Source: Buxus sempervirens (lineage: Eukaryota > Streptophyta > Magnoliopsida > Buxales > Buxaceae). Taken from it: a stretch of 64,000 nt of DNA. Positions 32,801 to 44,971 of the stretch are shown here, piece by piece; position 1 is the stretch's first letter, and the number at the start of each line of letters is the position of its first letter. The translations under genes and the position numbers were made by a program. The notes beneath the pieces were generated by a model, which saw nothing but the letters and a program-made list of their open reading frames with translations, had not been told where the DNA came from and searched no databases. The DNA is taken from the NCBI GenBank assembly GCA_947561395.2, contig OX387187.1, positions 30,857,829-30,921,828 on the forward strand, written 5' to 3'.

Positions 32801-35800
32801 TCAATGTGGACCTAACTGTCGATAAGATTGCATTCCATTCATTCCAATTTGAGGCGGTCAATTACATACCTGGGGGGTGTGAGAAAAAGAAGGAAAAGGG
32901 GACCACTGTAGAAAAAATGGTTAAGAAAGTGATGGAGAAATACCACTTTCACCCAGGGAAAGGCCTGGGGATCAATCTGCAGGGGATGGTGGAGTCAATC
33001 ACGACTAAGAAACTGATCCCCAAGGTAGGGTTGGGCTTCGAGCCCAGAGGTTGGAGAAGAATGAAGCACGAAGAAGGGGAGAGCAGAAGCAAAGGAAAAC
33101 TCCCGCATCTGAGGGTGAACTTTCCAAAACCCTCCTATATAATCCAAATTTCTCCTTCCATGGACCAGTCCAAGCCTCCATACCACAACCTTGACCCATT
33201 TCAAAAGCCTCTTGTTTCGGCCCTCCAACCCTATAACCCATCTCCAATACTGGGAGCAGTAGATGGGCCTGGACCACAGCCCGAGCAGCAAGTGGACTTT
33301 TCTGAAGATGTTGGTGCATTCTTCGCCATGACTGAAGGCGAAAAGACAGGGGCAGACATGGAACTGCCGTTCATTGACTGGGCCGCAGTAAAGATTCCGG
33401 AAGAGGTCATTTCTGGATTGGGCCCTGTAGCAGAAAAGGGCAGTACCCACCCGGTGATGATGGCATCGGATTCTGGGTTTGAAGAGCAGGCTTTCCCTAT
33501 TTCCCCTGCTCCCCAAAATTTTGTAATGAACAATTGGGAGGAAACTCCCCTTACCTTTGAAGCAGCGTTAGTTCGGCAAACTGACGCGGCTTCCAAAAAA
33601 AAACTCCAATAGTGGATTGCCATTTCCTTGAAGGTTCTAATGGGCCTTCGTCTTCAGGGGAATTATGTTTAGAAGGCCCACAAAAAACCCAAAAAGATTT
33701 TTCTATTTTTTCTAGAAAATTTAAATTTTTCAAAAGGGTCCAAACCACCTATGAACCATATAGTCAGACCGAATTGGACCAGGTTGAATATGACTTCGAC
33801 CTTGAGCTCGACTTTGATCTCATGGGAGTCGAAGAAGAGACTGAGGTCGAAGAAGAAGACGTTCTAAAAGAAATTGAATACCAATTGAAACGTCATGAAA
33901 AGGGGGTCCAACCTAATATTGAGGAGACCATATCCATAAATCTTGGGACCCAAGAGGACCCAAAAATTGTGAAAATCGGGTCATGCTTGTCTGATGTGCA
34001 GAAAAATGAAATGTCACAGTTCTTGGCAGATTACAAGGATGTGTTTGCTTGGTCGTATCGGGACATGCCGGGGTTGGACACTGACATGGTGGTGCACAAG
34101 TTGCCAATTTTGCTAGGTTTTAAGCCGATTAAGCAGAAGCTGAGAAGATTGAAACCTGAGTGGACTCTGAAGGTCAAGGATGAAGTGGTCAAACAGTTCC
34201 AAGCCGGATTTCTGGCAGTCTCTACATACCCAGAATGGCTCGCAAACATAGTACCGGTACCCAAGAAGGACGGAAAAGTCCGAATGTGCGTGGATTATAG
34301 AGACTTAAACAGGGCAAGCCCAAAGGACGATTTTCCGCTTCCACACATCGACATTCTGGTCGATAATACTGCGGTACATAGCCTGTTTTCCTTCATGGAT
34401 GGTTTCTCAGGATATAATCAGATCAAGATGGCTAAGGAGGATCAAGAGAAAACAGCATTTATCACACCTTGGGGCACATTCCACTACACAGTCATGCCAT
34501 TTGGGCTTAAAACGCTGGGGCAACATACCAGCGGGCCATGACTGCACTATTTCATGACATGATCCATAAGGAGATGGAGGTCTACGTGGACGATATGATT
34601 GTCAAATCATGCAAAGAGGAGGACCACTTGATCAATCTGAAGAAAGTGTTTGATCGGCTCAGGAAGTACAATCTACGGCTTAACCCGGCTAAGTGCGTCT
34701 TTGGGGCTACATCAGGGAAGTTACTGGGGTTCATAGTGAGCCGAAGAGGAATTGAAATTGACCCGGCAAAAGCCAAGGCCATAATTGAAATGCCAGCACC
34801 CAGAACCGAGAAGGAGGTTCGTGGTTTTCTTGGAAGGATTCAATACATAAGCCGGTTCATAGCACATCTCACTGCTATCTGTGAACAAATTTTCAAACTT
34901 TTGAGGAAAGATAACCCTACGGTCTGGAATGAGGACTGCCAGCAGGCATTTGACACAATAAAGAGGTATTTGCTGAACCCACCTGTGCTAGTGCCACCAA
35001 CTCCAGGAAGACCGCTGATCCTGTACTTGTCAGTGTTGGAAACGTCAATGGGATGTGTCTTAGGGCAGCATGATGAGACTGGTAGAAAGGAAAGGGCCAT
35101 TTACTATCTGAGTAAAAAATTCACGGAATATGAAGCCAAGTACTCACCATTGGAAAAGACTTGTTGTGCTCTAGTGTGAGCCACTCAGAGGCTAAGGCAT
35201 TACTTCCTTAGTCACTCCACACTATTGATATCCCGGATGGACCCGCTGAAGTATTTATTTGAGAAACCGGCACTGACTGGCAGAACGGCTAAGTGGCAAC
35301 TACTACTGTCCGAGTTTGACCTCACATACATCACCCAGAAGGCGATCAAGGGTCAAGCCATAGCTGATCACCTAGCTGCACATCCTCTGCCAGAATATCA
35401 ACCCTTGAAGACCAACTTCCCAGATGAGGCAATCCTGTACACTGAAGAGGAGGACAGTGAGAGTTCTTGGCAGATGTTCTTTGATGGGGCTGCCAATATG
35501 AATGGGAACGGAATAGGGGCAGTCTTGGTTAAACCAGATGGTTCACATATCCCAATTGTAGTAAAGCTGAGATTCCAGTGCACCAATAACATAGTAGAAT
35601 ATGAAGCATGCATAATTGGATTGCAAGCAGCCATGGATCATGGAGTCGAGGAACTTGACGTATACGGGGATTCGAGTCTTATCATCTTCCAAACAACTGG
35701 TGAGTGGAAAACCAAGGATCACAAATTGATCCCCTATCACCAGTATTTGGAAGAAATAAGCACAAATTTCACTCAAATTTCCTTCAACTATATGCCAAGG

Positions 35801-37197
35801 GCCAAGAATCAATTTGCAGATGCTCTAGCAACATTGGCTTCAATGGTCAGCATACCAGAAGGAGTAGACATCAGACCGCTGGAAATTGAGGTTAGAGATG
35901 AACCGGCTTACTGTCTCGTTCTAGAGGGAGCACCAGAAGAAGAAGCACCATGGTTTCAAGATATCAAGAATTTCTTGAATAATCGGAGTCTGCCAGAGAA
36001 TGCCACTGCTACTGAGAAGAGGACAATACAGAGATTGGCTAGTCAATTTCTACTAAGTGGTGGACATGTGTACAAGAGGTCACATAACGACATTCTGCTA
36101 AGATGTGTTGCCAAGGCTGAATCAGAAAGGCTGATCGAGACCGTACATGGAGGAGTCTGTGGCCCCATATGAGTGGGCACATGTTGGCAAAGAAGATCCT
36201 GAGGCTAGGATATTACTGGACGATCATGGAGCACGATTGCTGTACACATGTCAGGAGGTGCCATCAATGCCAAATCTATGCAGATAACAAGCATGCACCC
36301 CCAGGTGAGCTGCACAACATGACATCACCCTGGCCCTTCTCTATGTGGGGCATAGATGTCATTGGCATGATTTCACCTAAGGCATCGAACGGACATAGAT
36401 TCATCCTGGTGGCGATTGACTACTTCACTAAATGGGTAGAAGCAGCATCATATGCAAATATCACAAGTAACCATGTTATCAAATTTTTGAAGCACAACAT
36501 TATTTGTCGCTATGGACTGCCAAGTGCCATAGTATCAGACAATGCTTCAAATATTAAGAACAAGGACATGAAGAAAATGTGTGAGCAGTTTCAGATCACC
36601 CATCATAAGTCAGCTCCGTACAGGCCAAAGATGAATGGGGCAGTGGAAGCAGCAAACAAGAACATAAAGAAAATCATTCAGAAGATGGTAGTGAGCTACA
36701 AGGATTGGCATGAAATACTGCCACTTGCTCTGCATGCATACAGAACCTCGATCCGGACTTCAACTGGGGCAACCCCGTACTCCCTAGTCTATGGGATGGA
36801 AGCAGTCTTGCCCGTGGAAGTGGAGATCCCATCACTCCGAGTGCTCATGGAAGCAGAACTAGAAGAAGCCGAATGGGTCCAGTCGAGACATGATCAACTT
36901 AACCTGATAGAAGAAAAGCGGTTGAAAGCGCTTTGCCATGGACAGTTGTACCAGAAGAGAATGGCTCGGGCTTACAATAAGAAAGTGAGGCCCAGAACTT
37001 TCCAAGAAGGAAACTTAGTGCTAAAGAAAATTCTACCATTTTTGGAAGACCCTCGTGGTAAGTTCAAGCCCAATTGGGAAGGCCCATATGTCGTCAAGAA
37101 AGTCCTATCAGGGGGAGCACTCATCTTAGCAGAAATGGATGGGGCAGATTTTCTTGAGCCCGTTAACTCTGATGCGGTAAAAAGGTATTTCCCTTGA
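29884..37197 (+). pseudogene. gag-pro-pol region of the Tat-clade element (fossil)
   Basis: Parts in order, with rough positions. Gag begins MTRSKARAMNTEENQ at 29884, with the capsid core at about 30.3-30.8 kb and a cysteine/histidine knuckle-like end near 31.27 kb. The aspartic protease (LIDNGSALNVCP) is near 32.44 kb. A G-patch-like segment (PGKGLGINLQGM) is near 32.96 kb. RT spans about 33.96-34.9 kb (CVDYRDLNRASPKDDFPLP, YVDDM near 34.58 kb), then the first RNase H to about 35.3 kb. The second, archaeal-type RNase H (MFFDGAANMNGNGIGAVLV) is at 35.46-35.86 kb. Integrase is at 36.1-37.0 kb with an HHCC finger and D,D,E core (GIDVIG, SDNASN, NGAVEAANK). The region is broken in several places. 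It would have made particle proteins and the integration machinery. Confidence 0.92.
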
Positions 37198-38111
37198 GTG
37201 AATATTTCTGAGAAATGATCCGAGGCCATTTTTCTTTATTTCCTTCAAAAATTTTAATCCCTAGTCTAGCCAAGTTGAGCCGGTTCGTTTCTTTGATAAA
37301 CCCAAACCGGATTTACAGTCTTAAATTGGGGCAAAACAAATTGGGGCAAAGTAAGGAAAGAAAAAGAAAAAGAGAGGAAAAGCAATGGAAATGGCAAATG
37401 AAAGCCAAGTGTGAAAAAAAGATGCAAAAAATGCAATTTGGGGAAAAATGGGTAAATTTATCATGACTGTAAATCCGGTTGACCTATCTCCGCACTTGAA
37501 AAATTTTGGGCCTTTAATACCCTTTCTTTCATAAACTGAGCCTAGCCTTTATTTCGTCCTATTGATAAGCCCTCGGTGATCTTAGTTTGTTCATTCAAAT
37601 ATCAGAGTAATATGGGTGATGACGGAATTCAGAAGCCGGCCCTAGTGAAAACCGTAACTGGCGCTAGGGGCAATATTGGCAAAAAGGCAAAAAGAATCAG
37701 AGGTTGAGTTGATCATGGGGATCTGAGCCTTAAGCAAAGTTGGCATAAACAGAATGGGGCAGTTTTGGCAGTTGGGGATGACTCTAAAGGTCCTAAGATG
37801 GACGGTTCTGATCCCTCAGTATTTTGTGGACTACCCTTTTCATTATTTAACCTGGTTTTAATTCCTTTGATTATAGGTGATTAAGTGCATGGACCAAATT
37901 TCAAAAAATACAAAAAAAATATAAAAAGGAAAAATTATACTTTGGCCAGTGATGATAAATCAAATACTTTTCATAAAACCTTTGTTTTTACAAGCATCTG
38001 AGCATTCTGAGGCCAATAATATAAAAACTTTATTTTGAATTAAATCCTTTGTATTTCCACTATTGGAGTTCAATTTTGTACAAAGGTATGAAAAATGTGC
38101 AGGAAATAAAG
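37198..38111 (+). other. Spacer between pol and the minus-strand cargo
   Basis: Non-coding. Several GGGGCA-containing short repeats occur near 37.33 and 37.75 kb, with A-rich runs near 37.9 kb. No gene is seen. The 3' ends of the sense pol and antisense cargo transcripts would converge here. Confidence 0.45.
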
Positions 38112-39832
38112 CTAGTCTCCTAGCCGCTCCTCAAGCTCCCGAATCCGAGCTGCCTGAGCTGCAATGACTCTTGAAGCCCCCTCTGCAGCGGGATCACTCA
38201 GGAAGGAAATGACCTCATCTGAAAGGGCCTGCTTAATCCTCATACTCCTAAGGCTGGCCAAAGTAGCCTGGTACTTCTGCCGGATCATACGGACCTCGAA
38301 GCAACGGGCCTGCCTCTGCTCCTCCAGCTTCTCTTCCACGGCAATACGGCGTGAGATCTGCTCCTCAAGCTGCCTCTCCAAATAAGTGTCTTGTATCCTG
38401 AGCTCCTGGGCCTCCCGTACCCATATCTGCTGAAGCCGCTTATGAGAAGCCCGCTCAGACTCTAGAATGTCCTCATAGGTGGGAGCCAAGACTACAGGAG
38501 GATCTTCGGGTACCGGGGCCTGAGTCTGTATCTGTTCCTCGATCCAGAAGAGATTATCCTTCACATGGGCTTCTGAGAAGACTGGACCATGCATGAAGCG
38601 GACATAGGACCACTCCTTCATCAACCAGGCATTCAGCTTCATAGAAAGGGGCCCAAGACGATCCTCATATCCACATGGGATGATAATCCCCTGGGTCGCA
38701 CGGAACTGACGAAGGACCCGCAGAGGAAGATACAGCACTGCATGCTTCAGGCCCGCTAGGATCAGAAAGTTGCGATCACGGAAGCTAATCACTGTCGCTG
38801 CATTGGGCTGATAAGTGCCAGGCCATCTTACCTGGTCCTCCTGAAGTGAGCCCAAGAAAGTAAACCAGCCCTGTTTGCCCCCTGGAATATCGGGGCACCC
38901 CCTGTTGCTCATCAACAAGGGGACTTTTAGACTCGGGAAGAAGTGTCGATTAATCTCTTCAATCTGGCTCAAATGATCAAGTAACCAAAGCTGCAAAGGA
39001 GAAGGGATATTTCAGTATATTGTATTAAAAAAAAAAAAAAAGCAAGATAAAAGCAAAGAAAGGCAAAAAGAAAGCCAAAAAGCAAAAAAAGAAATAAGAA
39101 AAAAAAAGAAATTTTTTTTTCTACCTGCAGGATCTGGGCACATGCTAGGAAGCGTTTTGACTTCCTATTATAGCAGTCAGTCAAAGCTTGATATATTCCA
39201 GCTAAAATCATGGGGGCCAACCTCTCCCGCTCCCTAACCTGGCATATCACTGAAATCAAGGCTAAGTCCACCTCATCATCATCCCGTGGGAAAAGCAACT
39301 GGTTGACCACTATCAAGGTCAACGCATTGAATCGGGCCTCCTTATCTTCCCCCCTCAAAAGCTTCTCAGTCAAAAAAGCCTTAGATAGGGTCAAAAGGGT
39401 GTCAGAATCCCCCAAGTCCTTCTTCCCTATGCCCAAAAAAGTAGAAGCTTCCTTCTTGTAACTGGGCCTAAGATGTGGATTCACCACCTTCTCATCAAAC
39501 CTCAAGCCCAAGATAGTTTCCACCTCCTCAATGGTTGGGGTCATCTCATGGGTCCCAAAACGAAACAAGTTGAGGTCAGGAACCCAATGACCAATCATGG
39601 CCTCTATAATCTCTCACCTGAAGGGAACTTTGGGAATGAGCAGGGTATGGCCTAGATTGGTAGTACCCCATCTCCTCTCCTCATCTAGGGTCATAGAGTT
39701 AACCCACCTTGTGTAAAAGGAATCCACAGGGTTGTACCTAGTGAGATTTGGGGGTTTTGATCTAAAAGGTTGTTTTGCAGGGGAGGCAGTGTGGACAGAT
39801 AGCAATGGGGCAGAAAATGATCCGGATTCCAT
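38112..39832 (-). CDS. Antisense cargo gene A: plant mobile domain-like protein with C-terminal coiled coil
   Basis: Minus-strand open blocks run from about 39832 (MESGSFSAPLLSVHTASP) to the stop at 38112. The first part carries a plant mobile domain-like segment (THEMTPTIEEVETILGLRF). An AT-rich gap at about 38.99-39.12 kb with CAG/GT and TTTGCAG borders looks like an intron. The second part includes LWLLDHLSQIEEINRHF and ends in a charged coiled coil (ERQLEEQISRRIAVEEKLE, ARIRELEERLGD). Plant mobile domain proteins (the MAIN/MAIL1 relatives) are nuclear; transposon-borne copies have unknown function. Antisense frames between pol and the 3' LTR are known in Tat/Retand elements. The block may contain an interruption near its start. 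A TATCCGG array lies 120 bp upstream. Confidence 0.7.
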
Positions 39833-39952
39833 TGGATGTGATGGGAGCAAGCTAGAACTCAAGAGGAGGAGGAAAAAGGGGGTTTCTAAACTCAAAAACT
39901 CATAAAAAATGCTCAAATCCCGAGGCTGGTTGCATTTATAGCATCTTTTAAT

Positions 39953-40094
39953 GTATCCGGTAACTCAGACCGGATATAAAAGGTTTTATTAATATCCGGT
40001 TAAGCATACCGGATACAAAAGAGGCTATGAGTATCTGGTATAACATACCGGATACAAGGACCAATCAATGTATCCGGTATGTCAGACCGGATAC
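39953..40094 (-). promoter_or_regulatory. TATCCGG palindrome array upstream of cargo gene A
   Basis: Four units with arms TATCCGGT/ACCGGATA, one carrying TATCTGGT. It lies between the end of cargo gene B (40309) and the start of gene A (39832), where a gene A promoter would be. Confidence 0.75.
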
Positions 40095-40308
40095 AAAGAA
40101 AAACAGCAAAAAAAGAGAGCTAAGGATGAAAAATCCGAATTTTTTACCTGTTTTACCTGTGTACAAGTCATAATTGCATAAAATTGAGAACAAAAGATGT
40201 GCAAGACAAGATAGAATGAATAAAAAGTTTTTTTCATATATATATGCAAGTTTTTTGTACAAGGAATGATGAGATCAATACATGAAAAGAAAAAATCCTA
40301 ATCTACTA

Positions 40309-43000
40309 CTACTGTGCAGGATCATCCACACGGCCTCGGCCACGTCCACCTCTACGGCCCCTCCCTCGAAGCGCTCTGCCCCTAGAGTAGGCAAGAATAC
40401 GCTCGGCTGCATGGCGAGGATGCCGACCCACCACCTGCTGGAGCTGATACTCCAAGCAATACTCCTCGATGTCTGGGGGCAAAGCAGGAGCAGAATCTGG
40501 GGAGGAGACCTCCGGCTCAACAGCAACCGGTTCAATAGGACCCTCAGCCATAGTAGGCTCTGCTCCCGCAGCTCCAAAAGGCCCGGCATCAGAAGAAGGG
40601 CCAGGATCAGAAATATCTGTACCAAATGGGAAGAAATCAAGAAGTGGGATACTAAAATGAATAAAAAAGAAGAAACTAAGGAAAACATACCAGCAGGCAC
40701 TATGGGATCCGAATCCACTGGGTCGGCAGCAGGGACCTCCTCTGGCTCAGGAACCATCACTGGAGCATCACCAGGATCAGCAGCTGGGACATCCACAGAA
40801 TCCGTAGCCCGAACAGGAGACGGGTCAGGAATGAGGAAATCAGGCTCGAAGGCAGCATCCTGATCTGGGACCAGGCCCTGCACAAGGCAAACAAGCATAT
40901 CAGAATAGCAGAAACAGGAAAGAAATAAAAATATGAGAAGGCCAGATACCTGTCTAGCCTGAAGCTCAACAACTAGGGACTCCAGCTCCCTAATCCGGGC
41001 ATCCCGCTGGGCCACGACCGCATCGTGCTCAGCGATCATATCATCGATCGCAGCCCGCTGGCTCTTGAACCGGTCCCGAATGGAGTTCAGCTCGTGTACC
41101 TGCCAACAAGAACAGAAGCATGGTCAGAAATGCATAAGGAAGGAAAAGGGGATGAAAATGGGAAGAGTACAAGGCTTACCGTGTCCTCGTGGATCCGGAT
41201 ACGGATCCCGCCGATCTCTGTCACCCCGGCGCGAGTGGGTCGATCCATCAAGCATCCAATAGATACCCTCTGGAACCACTCGTCATAATCTCCGGCTACT
41301 GTGAGCCCCTCTGCATCCAGGAAATGATCGAACTGATCCACGTCGAAGCCGGGAAGGAGAGTATCGGGACCCACAGGAGGAGGCGGAACGGGGATGCGAA
41401 GTGCGCCCGTGTGCTGGAAGTACAGACGCTCTCCTAAGTACATCACCCTACCAAGCTTCCCAAGGAAGCACTGGTAGGGCTGACGTCGGAGATCTCTCTC
41501 AAAAGCATCCTGTACGGCCATCTCACGGGCAACTCCGACATCCACGTCATCTGGACGGGATAGAATGAGCTGCAAAGAAGCAAAGTGGTCAGGTACAGTC
41601 AAGATACAGGAAAGGAAATAAAAGAAAAAAGATAGAGGACTTACATTAGATCGGCGGGCACGGTCTAAGTGCACCCGGGCAGTGCGAGGCTGGCTCCTAT
41701 CAGCATCTCAAACCTGGGCCGACCATCGCAGGGCCACAAGGAAATCCGCAACCTCAGGAACCGGGGATGGACGGAAGAAAGTCATGTAGGTGTACATGAA
41801 CACCTAGCAAAAGAAAAATCAGTCAAGAAAAGATAAAGCCTAAGGAATTAAACCAGACAGATGAATGCAATACGTGTAGAATCTGCCAGAAGAACCGGCT
41901 GCTAACTCCATCACCCCTCGGGGATGCCAAGCCTCGAACTTCTCGGCACAACCCAGCTAGGATGGTCCCATAAATGAGCCGACCCCATGCTAGCTGGCGG
42001 CTCTGATGGAAATCTCTCAAGGCATCCAAGAAAAGTGGGCTGACACCGGTGGTATCCTCCGGAAAAAAGCAGCTCCCAAGCATCAACAGAAAAACATGTC
42101 GGAAGATCAGTGCAAAGGCTGCATCCTCCACAGAGACGGTCTCGTGCCTCCTCTCAAAATGTCGAGCCAGACTCTCCCGCAGCCAACTAATGGAGAGCCG
42201 GCCGCTCCGCCCATCCCAAGCAGTAGGTGGCAGGGCCTGATATCCCAGAAGAAGGCCGATGTCCTCCGCAGAGGGTCGCTCCAAGATGATGGTCCGCCCA
42301 GTCAATGGAATACCGGTGATCATCACAAAATCCGAGGGGCGGATCCCCAGCTCCACGTCCGGCAGATGGAACGACTGAGTCTCTGGGAAATATCTCTCCA
42401 TCATGGCAAAGATGAGTGGACGGTCAGCTCTGAATGATGGAATGCTGAGGAAGTGATCCAGGTGGCACCTCCCAAACTCCCGCCTGAGTGCCGGAGAAAG
42501 TGACTGTGCCAACTCACTGAATCTCCCCCAGCTGCCTCGCAGGTGAGAGGAGTGGTACGGAAGCGGCACATCCGCCCTGATGCACATGGAGGGGTGGCTA
42601 TCCAAGCCACGGAGGAGCTCTGTATCATGCACAGAGGCCCTCAACTCCTCAGGAACTCCTGCAAGAGCTACAGCAACCCCCTCCTAAGCCGTATCTCTGG
42701 CTCTGCCTCGGCCTCTGCCACGGCCTCTCTCGCCCTCAAGGGCCTGATCCTGAACTCTGCCTCTACCTCTGCCTCGACCCCGAGCCAGTGCAACCACGGG
42801 CTAAATTTCAAGAACAATGTGAAGATTTGTGAAGAAAGAAAGAAAATTTTTTGAAAGCCTACCTCGGCAGAGCTCTCCCTGGAGACATCTACTGGCTCCG
42901 ACAGGGTGGCACTGGAACTCGCCTTTGTCCGAGCTCGCGAAGTAGAGGGCTGATCAGCAGAGTCAGCCTCCTCTCTAACACGGGAACGACTCCTAGCCAT
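40309..43000 (-). CDS. Antisense cargo gene B: intron-containing plant mobile domain-like protein
   Basis: Minus-strand gene-like block starting MARSRSRVREEADSADQPS at 43000 and ending at 40309. About six or seven open blocks alternate with short AT-rich gaps bearing GT/AG borders (for example near 42.8, 41.85, 41.6, 41.1, 40.9 and 40.65 kb). In order: a basic start, a GRGRGRGR stretch, a mobile domain-like core (PDVELGIRPSDFVMITGIPL, ALRREFGRCHLDHFLSIP), a region with YDEWFQRVSIGCLMDRPTR, a coiled coil (AQRDARIRELESLVVELQ), an acidic Pro-rich part and a second RG-rich tail (GRGRRGGRGRGRVDD). RG tails suggest nucleic-acid binding (inference). The core and the ARIRELE coil are shared with gene A. 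One or two interruptions are possible; coding state is unproven. Confidence 0.65.
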
Positions 43001-44280
43001 CTACACAGGGAAGTGTTTTATGAATTTCAGAAATTTTATCTTGCTTCCAGTCTAGTTTCTAGGTCACATTTAACCTTACATGATTTGTCAAAATTATCAT
43101 GAATTGTGTTGCAGTTATTCAGTTCAAGGTTTTATTTCTGTTCTAGTTCTGCAGCTTCTTGTCTTAAGGATATGTGCAAAGCCTAATGTCTGCTAGTGGA
43201 TTTCAGGACTGCTACAGCTGATCGAAACACCAATCATAGAATAGTTCCGGCAGTGGGAGAGCCGTATTGATCTAAATACTAGGCAGAATGAAAAAAAAGG
43301 GAACCAATCACAGCATATCAAAAGAAGGATTGCAACATGGTCAGAATTCCAATCAGGGAAAAATGCAGCGTGATTCAATTGCAGCATGACATGAAGGTCC
43401 AAATGCAAGAAAAATCATAGCATATGCAGCATATCATTCAAAAGACCAGGCAATTCGGATTCCACTGACAGACAACTCAAAAACTGGTAAGATCGATGTA
43501 GAAGTCAAAGGAGCAGCATGGTATTCAACAGGCAGAAATTCCTTACTAGCAAAAATTTGGATCAATCCAAACAGAAATTAAAACATTGCATAAGCATGGA
43601 TCATAAGCATGTTACAATTCTAGCTCAAGTTTGGCAGTAAATGGGAATAAATTGGCTACTCAATTTCGGCAAGGACATTGAGGAAATTGGCAATCAACTA
43701 CAGTTAACCACAACTAAGGGGGATCATTGCATGACAAGATTGCTTGGATATAGCAGTGAAGCATATTGCAAGGAAAGAACAACAACAAATGGCATCAAAA
43801 TTCTGGCAGCAATCAGGCCAAATTCATCCAAGAGGTCAATTACAAATGAACAGTCCAAGTGTGTTTACTGACCCTGCTTACATGAAGAAAATAATCGATC
43901 AAAGGCAAATTAGCAAAGTGGCCATTCGGTGCTTAAGCTAAACAGGAGCATGATTCGATTAAAAATGCCAAGCTACCACTGTTTGATTAACAAGGAAGTA
44001 AAAGAAGAACCTGGGATTGCTGGAACTTAGATGGAACCACCGAAAATTGGGAGAAATCGAGCTAGGGCTCGACTGCGGCTGTCAAGGAGCAATCACGAAG
44101 TCGCCGGAGGTGCAGACTCTCGCCGGCAGCAACAGGAGCCACCGGAGCTCAGGGAATCGTCGGAGAAGAAGGGAGCAACCGTCGGGTGAAGAAGAAGAAG
44201 GAGATGGCCGGTCTGAGTAATCGGAGCAAGAAGAAAAGAAATGAAAAGTCGCGGTCGCGCGCGACTTAAGTAAACCTGGA
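43001..44280 (-). promoter_or_regulatory. Leader, probable 5' UTR intron and promoter of cargo gene B
   Basis: Directly before the gene B ATG (minus strand) is CCTGTGTAG, an acceptor-like site. From about 44270 to 44010 the minus strand is CT- and CCGG-rich, like a plant 5' UTR, and ends in CAATCCCAG/GTTCTT, a donor-like site. The intervening kilobase (about 43.0-44.0 kb) is AT-rich with no coding content. The arrangement looks like a normal host gene 5' end: leader exon, long first intron, coding start. This is inferred from composition and splice-like sites only. Confidence 0.45.
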
Positions 44281-44344
44281 GGATCCGGATACTCAGGCCG
44301 GATACCCGCAGACCCTTGATTATCCGGATATACATACCGGATAC
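44281..44344 (-). promoter_or_regulatory. TATCCGG palindrome array upstream of cargo gene B leader
   Basis: Two units with arms GGATCCGGATAC/GCCGGATACC-type and TATCCGGATA/TACCGGATA. It lies immediately upstream of the presumed gene B leader. Confidence 0.7.
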
Positions 44345-44575
44345 CAAAGAAAAAAAAGAAAAAAAAAGAGAAAAAAGCAGAAAAAAACAGAAAAGAATAG
44401 AAAAAAAGAGAGAAGAAAAGGAGATAAAAAAAAAAAAGAAGAAGAAAAGGAAATGAAAAGAAAAAGAAAAAAAAAGAAAAAGAAGAAGAAAAAAAAAAGA
44501 AAAAAAAAGAGAAAAGCAAAAAAAAAAAAAAGAAGAAAAGAAAAAAAAGAGAAGGAAAAGGAAAGAGCAAAATTG
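44345..44575 (+). repeat. A/G polypurine tract, about 230 bp
   Basis: Almost pure A and G (AAGAAAAAAAAGAGAAAA-type words), only a few pyrimidines. It is much longer than the true polypurine primer at 44959. It could act as the terminator or spacer for antisense transcription, or as triplex-forming sequence. Confidence 0.85.
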
Positions 44576-44589
44576 TGCTACAACTTCTA

Positions 44590-44815
44590 TTTTCTCAAAA
44601 TCCTATTGTTGTCTTGAAATCCACCTCACAGCCACGAGAGCTCTGTGGAATTTGGGACAACCTTGGGAAATGTGCCTGGTCAAAAGGATGATATCCACTC
44701 AATTTTCAACTTGGTTTGATAAAAAATCAGTTTTTCAAAAAATCCTATTTTTGGGCTTAAAATCCACTTCATAGCCACGAGAGCTCAGTGGAATTTAAGA
44801 ATTCTTGGAGAGATG
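44590..44815 (+). repeat. Two imperfect copies of a roughly 115-bp segment
   Basis: Shared words: CTCAAAATCCTATT or CAAAAAATCCTATT, AAATCCAC(C/T)TCA(C/T)AGCC, ACGAGAGCTC(T/A)GTGGAAT. They lie just ahead of the 3' LTR. Confidence 0.7.
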
Positions 44816-44958
44816 CCCCCTTAAAGTGAGGGCTTTTTGGCAAATCTCCACCCAAAAATTGTTTTTTACAAAATTGAATTGAACCGAGCAAATCATGCTC
44901 AAGGGAATGCAATTTGGGCTTGTCTACTCTTTGCAGCTCACTGCTTCGCAGCTCCCAC

Positions 44959-44970
44959 AAAGAGGGGCAG
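44959..44970 (+). other. Polypurine tract of the Tat-clade element
   Basis: AAAGAGGGGCAG ends one base before the 3' LTR (44972). Confidence 0.75.
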
Positions 44971-44971
44971 T

